62,117 nucleotides of DNA from Candidatus Aminicenantota bacterium (GTDB lineage: Bacteria; Acidobacteriota; Aminicenantia; UBA2199): assembly GCA_026393835.1 (NCBI GenBank), contig JAPKZK010000077.1, positions 1 to 62,117 of the forward strand, written 5' to 3'. Positions 59,591 to 62,117 of this stretch are shown piece by piece. The notes under the pieces are model-generated. The model was given only the letters and a program-made list of their open reading frames with translations, searched no databases and was not told the origin of the DNA. The first letter of the stretch is position 1. Each line of letters starts with the position of its first letter. Made by a program: the position numbers and the translations under genes.

Positions 59591-61117
59591 ATGAAAAAAA
59601 GATTTTTAGCAGCATTTGTTTTTATGTTTTTACTGGTATCGGTTTGGGTTATGGCTGAAAAAACAGCAAATAATCCCGTGACCGTCTCACCCGGCAGTGA
59701 AACCGAGGTGGCTACCGTATGGCAAAGCTGTCCGACGTTTAGTTGGTCAGCCGTGGAGCAAGCCGCATCGTACCGGGTTGCCGTTTTCGAATCCGTTGAT
59801 GCCAATGTCGCCAATGTCGCAACCTATGAAGGTATGGCCGCCATAGCCTCTCCCGTGGTAAGCAAAGATATCCCGGGACCCGCGTTATCATGGACGCTTT
59901 CAGCGGATGAAAAACTCAAAACCGGGAGTCAGTATACCTAGTATGTCCAGGCGTTGGATACCAACGGAAATGCCCTGGGATCATGGTCAGGCGGCAAGCT
60001 TTTCAAAGTGGAACAGGAAGTCCGGTTTGCCGGCGTCGCGGAGAAACTTGGGGAGGTCTTAAAATCATATGGAGTGAAAGATGAGACCATTACCAATGTC
60101 CTGGCAGATATGAAGTCTGAGGTGCAGGAAGTAGAGATAAGTGGAGTTAAAGGCCTGGAAGGCTCATCGAACACTTTCTACGGGTTGGACACCGGCGACT
60201 CCATAACTACGGGAGCCCGTAATACCTTCGTCGGAGTTCACGCAGGATATGCAAATGATACTGGAAACAACAACCTTTTTCTTGGACATTATACCGGATG
60301 CGCCAATACTTCAGGATACAACAATATCTCCCTCGGAACTTATTCCGGATACGTCAATACTACCGGATACGCCAATAGTTTCGTCGGAACTTATACTGGA
60401 TACTCCAATACCACCGGATACTGTAATACCTTCGTCGGATATTACTCCGGAATTGACAACACTACCGGAAACAACAACGTTTTCCTCGGAAAATATGCCG
60501 GAAAGTCCAATACTACCGCAAGCTACAATACCTTCATCGGATATAATGCCGGATACTCCAATACTACCGGGACTGACAATACCTTCCTCGGTTCCTATGC
60601 AGGATATAATGAGACCGGGTCCAATAAGCTCTACATTGCTAATTCCAGCGCCAGCTTTCCCTTGATATACGGCGAGTTTGACAACGAAATAGTCGCTGTT
60701 AACGGTAAATTAGGTATTAACAAGCAAGCGCCTACTTACCCGCTTCACATGGGCAGCGGCGCCTACTGCAGCTTTGGTGGAACCTGGACCAATGCCTCCA
60801 GTAGGGCATTGAAGGAAAACATCCAAAATCTCAGCGTAGATGAAGCGGTAGAAGCTTTAACCCAACTCAACCCCGTGAAATACAATTATAAGGTCGATAA
60901 GGCCGATAAACACGTGGGCTTCATTGCCGAAGATGTCCCTGACCTGGTGGCTTCCGCCGATAGGAAAGGATTAAGTCCCATGGATGTCACGGCCGTTTTA
61001 ACCAAAGTCGTCCAGGAACTGAAACGAGAAAACCAGGAACAGCAGAACTTGATCTGTGAACAACAAAAGATCATCTCCGATCTCCAGGAAAGAATGGCAA
61101 AACTTGAGAAAAACTAA
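59591..61117 (+). pseudogene. Secreted tail-fibre-like protein with S74 chaperone, broken by one amber codon
   Basis: One frame of 508 codons interrupted by a single TAG at 59939-59941 (codon 117). The sequence around it (GSQYT-stop-YVQALDTNGN) expects Trp, so TGG to TAG is the likely change. Before the stop: signal peptide MKKRFLAAFVFMFLLVSVW and an FN3-like domain. After it: about seven 17-residue repeats of GYxNTTGxxNTFVGxYxG type (about 60240-60620), a trimer-forming beta domain, and a C-terminal peptidase S74 intramolecular chaperone (NASSRALKENIQNLS with the Ser-Lys pair; KHVGFIAEDVPDLV; coiled-coil end). S74 domains help fibre trimers fold and then cut themselves off. The rest is intact, so the break is recent, a sequencing error or readthrough. 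Confidence 0.85.
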
Positions 61118-61160
61118 TCAATCCGGCTCCCGCTTCCTGGCATAATAAAAATAAAAAGTA

Positions 61161-61183
61161 GAATTTTTCGCCTGTCCCCTTTC
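61161..61183 (+). repeat. Dispersed motif GCCTGTCCC, copy 8
   Basis: GAATTTTTCGCCTGTCCCC, between the S74 gene and the FGE fragment. Confidence 0.6.
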
Positions 61184-61260
61184 CACCGCCTAGCCCGTAC
61201 AAGCCGGAAACAAAAAGACGCATGCAATACGAAACAATTTCTCGACAGGGGGGATAAAAG

Positions 61261-61485
61261 CCCGAAAGCCTGATGGACATGGCCGGTAATGCTTGGGAAT
61301 GGACGGGTAATTGGTATGATGAAAATCAAGATTCCATTGCCGTGCGCGGCGGTTCATGGGACTATTATCCCCAAAATTTGCTTTGTGCGGCGCGCTGCCT
61401 CCGAATTCCCCAGTACTCATGGAATGACCACGGGTTTCGTGTGGTGTGTTTTCGCCCCCAGCTTATCCAATCGTTATGCTCTTGA
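61261..61485 (+). pseudogene. Fragment of an FGE-sulfatase/C-type lectin domain
   Basis: About 70 codons, LMDMAGNAWEWTGNWYDENQ, VRGGSWDYYPQNLLCAARCL and HGFRVVCFRP, matching the last 80 residues of the TIR-FGE protein at 27119-28804. The front of the gene is missing. The match at DNA level is best at the extreme end (CGGGTTTCGTGT, and CCCCAG after it). The fragment stops where the truncated antitoxin-like gene begins on the other strand. Confidence 0.75.
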
Positions 61486-61694
61486 AAACCATCGCCCATT
61501 GTTCTTTCGAATTTGTCAAAGCTTATTTTGTATTTTTTCTCAAATCTTTTTATCTTTGAATCCAGCCGGTTTAAGTCCCTGAGAATTTCCTTCTTTTTCT
61601 TTTCAACGGCAATGGCGAAAGCTCTATAAACTATCTCATCCGAAACCTTCCGGATGTTGATATTGCCCGGCACTCTAATCGTAGTTTCAATCAT
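61365..61694 (-). pseudogene. Small coiled-coil protein, C-terminus replaced (antitoxin-like)
   Basis: Residues 1-69, MIETTIRVPGNINIRKVSDE ... KFERTMGDGFQEHNDWISWG, look like a compact coiled-coil family often found beside small toxin genes (from memory). After ISWG (about 61485) the frame runs antisense through the FGE fragment (RKHTTRNPWSF...), which is not natural protein sequence. The junction of two broken genes is therefore at about 61480-61487. The promoter at 61714-61742 and GAGGT ribosome site are intact; ATG at 61694. Confidence 0.6.
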
Positions 61695-61713
61695 TTTCAA
61701 TTACCTCTATATA

Positions 61714-61742
61714 GTTATAATTGCCTTGCCACAAAATGTCAA
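61714..61742 (-). promoter_or_regulatory. Promoter of the coiled-coil small gene
   Basis: Minus strand TTGACA (61742-61737), 17-bp spacer, TATAAC (61719-61714). Confidence 0.65.
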
Positions 61743-61808
61743 GCTGTTGACGGATTTTTATCTATTTTTTTCCCTCTACGCCACCTCCTCTCCTTTGAGC
61801 GAGGGATG

Positions 61809-61832
61809 AAAAATTAGCCTGTCCCATTTCCC
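61809..61832 (+). repeat. Dispersed motif GCCTGTCCC, copy 9
   Basis: AAAAATTAGCCTGTCCCATTT, between the coiled-coil gene and the partial nuclease gene. Confidence 0.6.
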
Positions 61833-61889
61833 ACGGGGGCCAGGCTTTTGAGGGAAAAGTGATTAGCCACAAGCCGCCCGATTGTTAAT

Positions 61890-62117
61890 TTAAAAGTCCT
61901 TCTTCTCATCGTACAGGACAATAAACGTTTCGATAGCGATCCCCTCGAGGGTCTCCTTTTGCTCCCGAACATCGGCCAATTTCACGGTATTGGGTACAAA
62001 AACCAGGTAAACAGCCTCGTTTAATCCCAGGGTTCCGGCATAGTAAGCCAACTGGGTTTTGCCCTTTTCAAATTGGAAAATATCCCGGAATATTTTAAAT
62101 TCGATCACATATTCGAT
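61890..62117 (-). CDS. AAA/PD-(D/E)XK protein, C-terminal end (cut by window edge)
   Basis: 75 codons ending TFIVLYDEKKDF-stop, almost identical to the end of the protein at 52473-54005. It includes the E-x-K of the nuclease (VIEFK) and QLAYYAGTLGLNEAVYLVF. The DNA is also about 90 percent alike over the last 200 bp by eye. A second copy of that gene family therefore continues to the right of the window. Confidence 0.88.
   Translation of the reverse strand: MEYVIEFKIFRDIFQFEKGKTQLAYYAGTLGLNEAVYLVFVPNTVKLADVREQKETLEGIAIETFIVLYDEKKDF

Noticed and set aside
59939..59941. Selenocysteine or pyrrolysine-type recoding of the TAG in the S74 gene
   Set aside because: The context calls for Trp, no recoding element is visible, and other genes in the window end normally at TAG.

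Overview
This window looks like a piece of a chromosome from a large-genome, Gram-negative-type bacterium with an anaerobic side. The Gram-negative signs are a predicted outer-membrane barrel, an O-antigen ligase-like protein and a periplasmic YfiR protein. The anaerobic sign is an oxygen-sensitive glycyl radical enzyme with its activase. The gene mix (Rpn nucleases, DUF1848, AAA/PD-(D/E)XK proteins, long TPR repeats, TIR-FGE proteins, many M16 peptidases) reminds me of Acidobacteriota or Candidatus Aminicenantes. That is a low-confidence impression from memory. I saw no rRNA, tRNA, CRISPR array or intact transposase.

Layout. 1-3.7 kb: Rpn nuclease, a 20-bp tandem array, a small helical protein and a DUF1848 Fe-S protein. 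4-13.8 kb: a signalling region with a GAF/GAF/PAS hybrid kinase, a secreted Ig-like protein plus lipase pair, then a tight set of response regulator, hybrid kinase, YfiR and CHASE8-like kinase. 13.7-16.9 kb: a paired M16 peptidase operon. 17-20.1 kb: a HypD-like glycyl radical enzyme and activase behind a perfect palindromic operator. 20.2-22.5 kb: a secreted TPR protein. 22.7-30.8 kb: a conflict-type region with a HEPN/MNT chimera, a lone antitoxin-like gene, a three-gene DUF262/DUF3696-ATPase/E3-like-toxin operon, a TIR-FGE receptor-like protein, a small gene pair and an XRE regulator. 31.1-38.2 kb: an M16 peptidase and a cell-wall operon in which MurG and MurJ are one protein, followed by MraY. 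38.3-39.9 kb: a split glutamine-dependent NAD synthetase. 40.1-42.6 kb: a Fic protein and a fused DNA glycosylase/deoxyribosyltransferase. 43.4-57.6 kb: AAA/PD-(D/E)XK proteins, a four-part secreted VWA protein, a thioesterase, a degenerate C39 protein, a CBM9-like protein, an O-antigen ligase and a cysteine-tailed secreted protein. 58.2-62.1 kb: gene fragments around an aquaporin and a tail-fibre-like S74 protein broken by one amber codon.

Promoters are strikingly uniform: about 20 match TTGAMA-17 bp-TATAAT. Seven place the -10 box only 5-9 nt before a start codon that has no Shine-Dalgarno (or, for the Fic gene, none in the upstream gap), which suggests leaderless mRNAs. Two more put a short leader peptide there whose stop overlaps the next start as ATGA. 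Non-coding space holds four unrelated arrays of 20-21 bp repeats, two copies of a MITE-like element, a hairpin family after stop codons, and a short dispersed motif (core GCCTGTCCC) that sits at gene breakpoints.

The most interesting candidates are the DUF262/DUF3696/E3-like operon, the MurG-FHA-MurJ-HEAT fusion beside mraY, the DNA glycosylase-DNPH1-like fusion, and the TIR-FGE protein, whose C-terminus looks like a diversity-generating-retroelement target.
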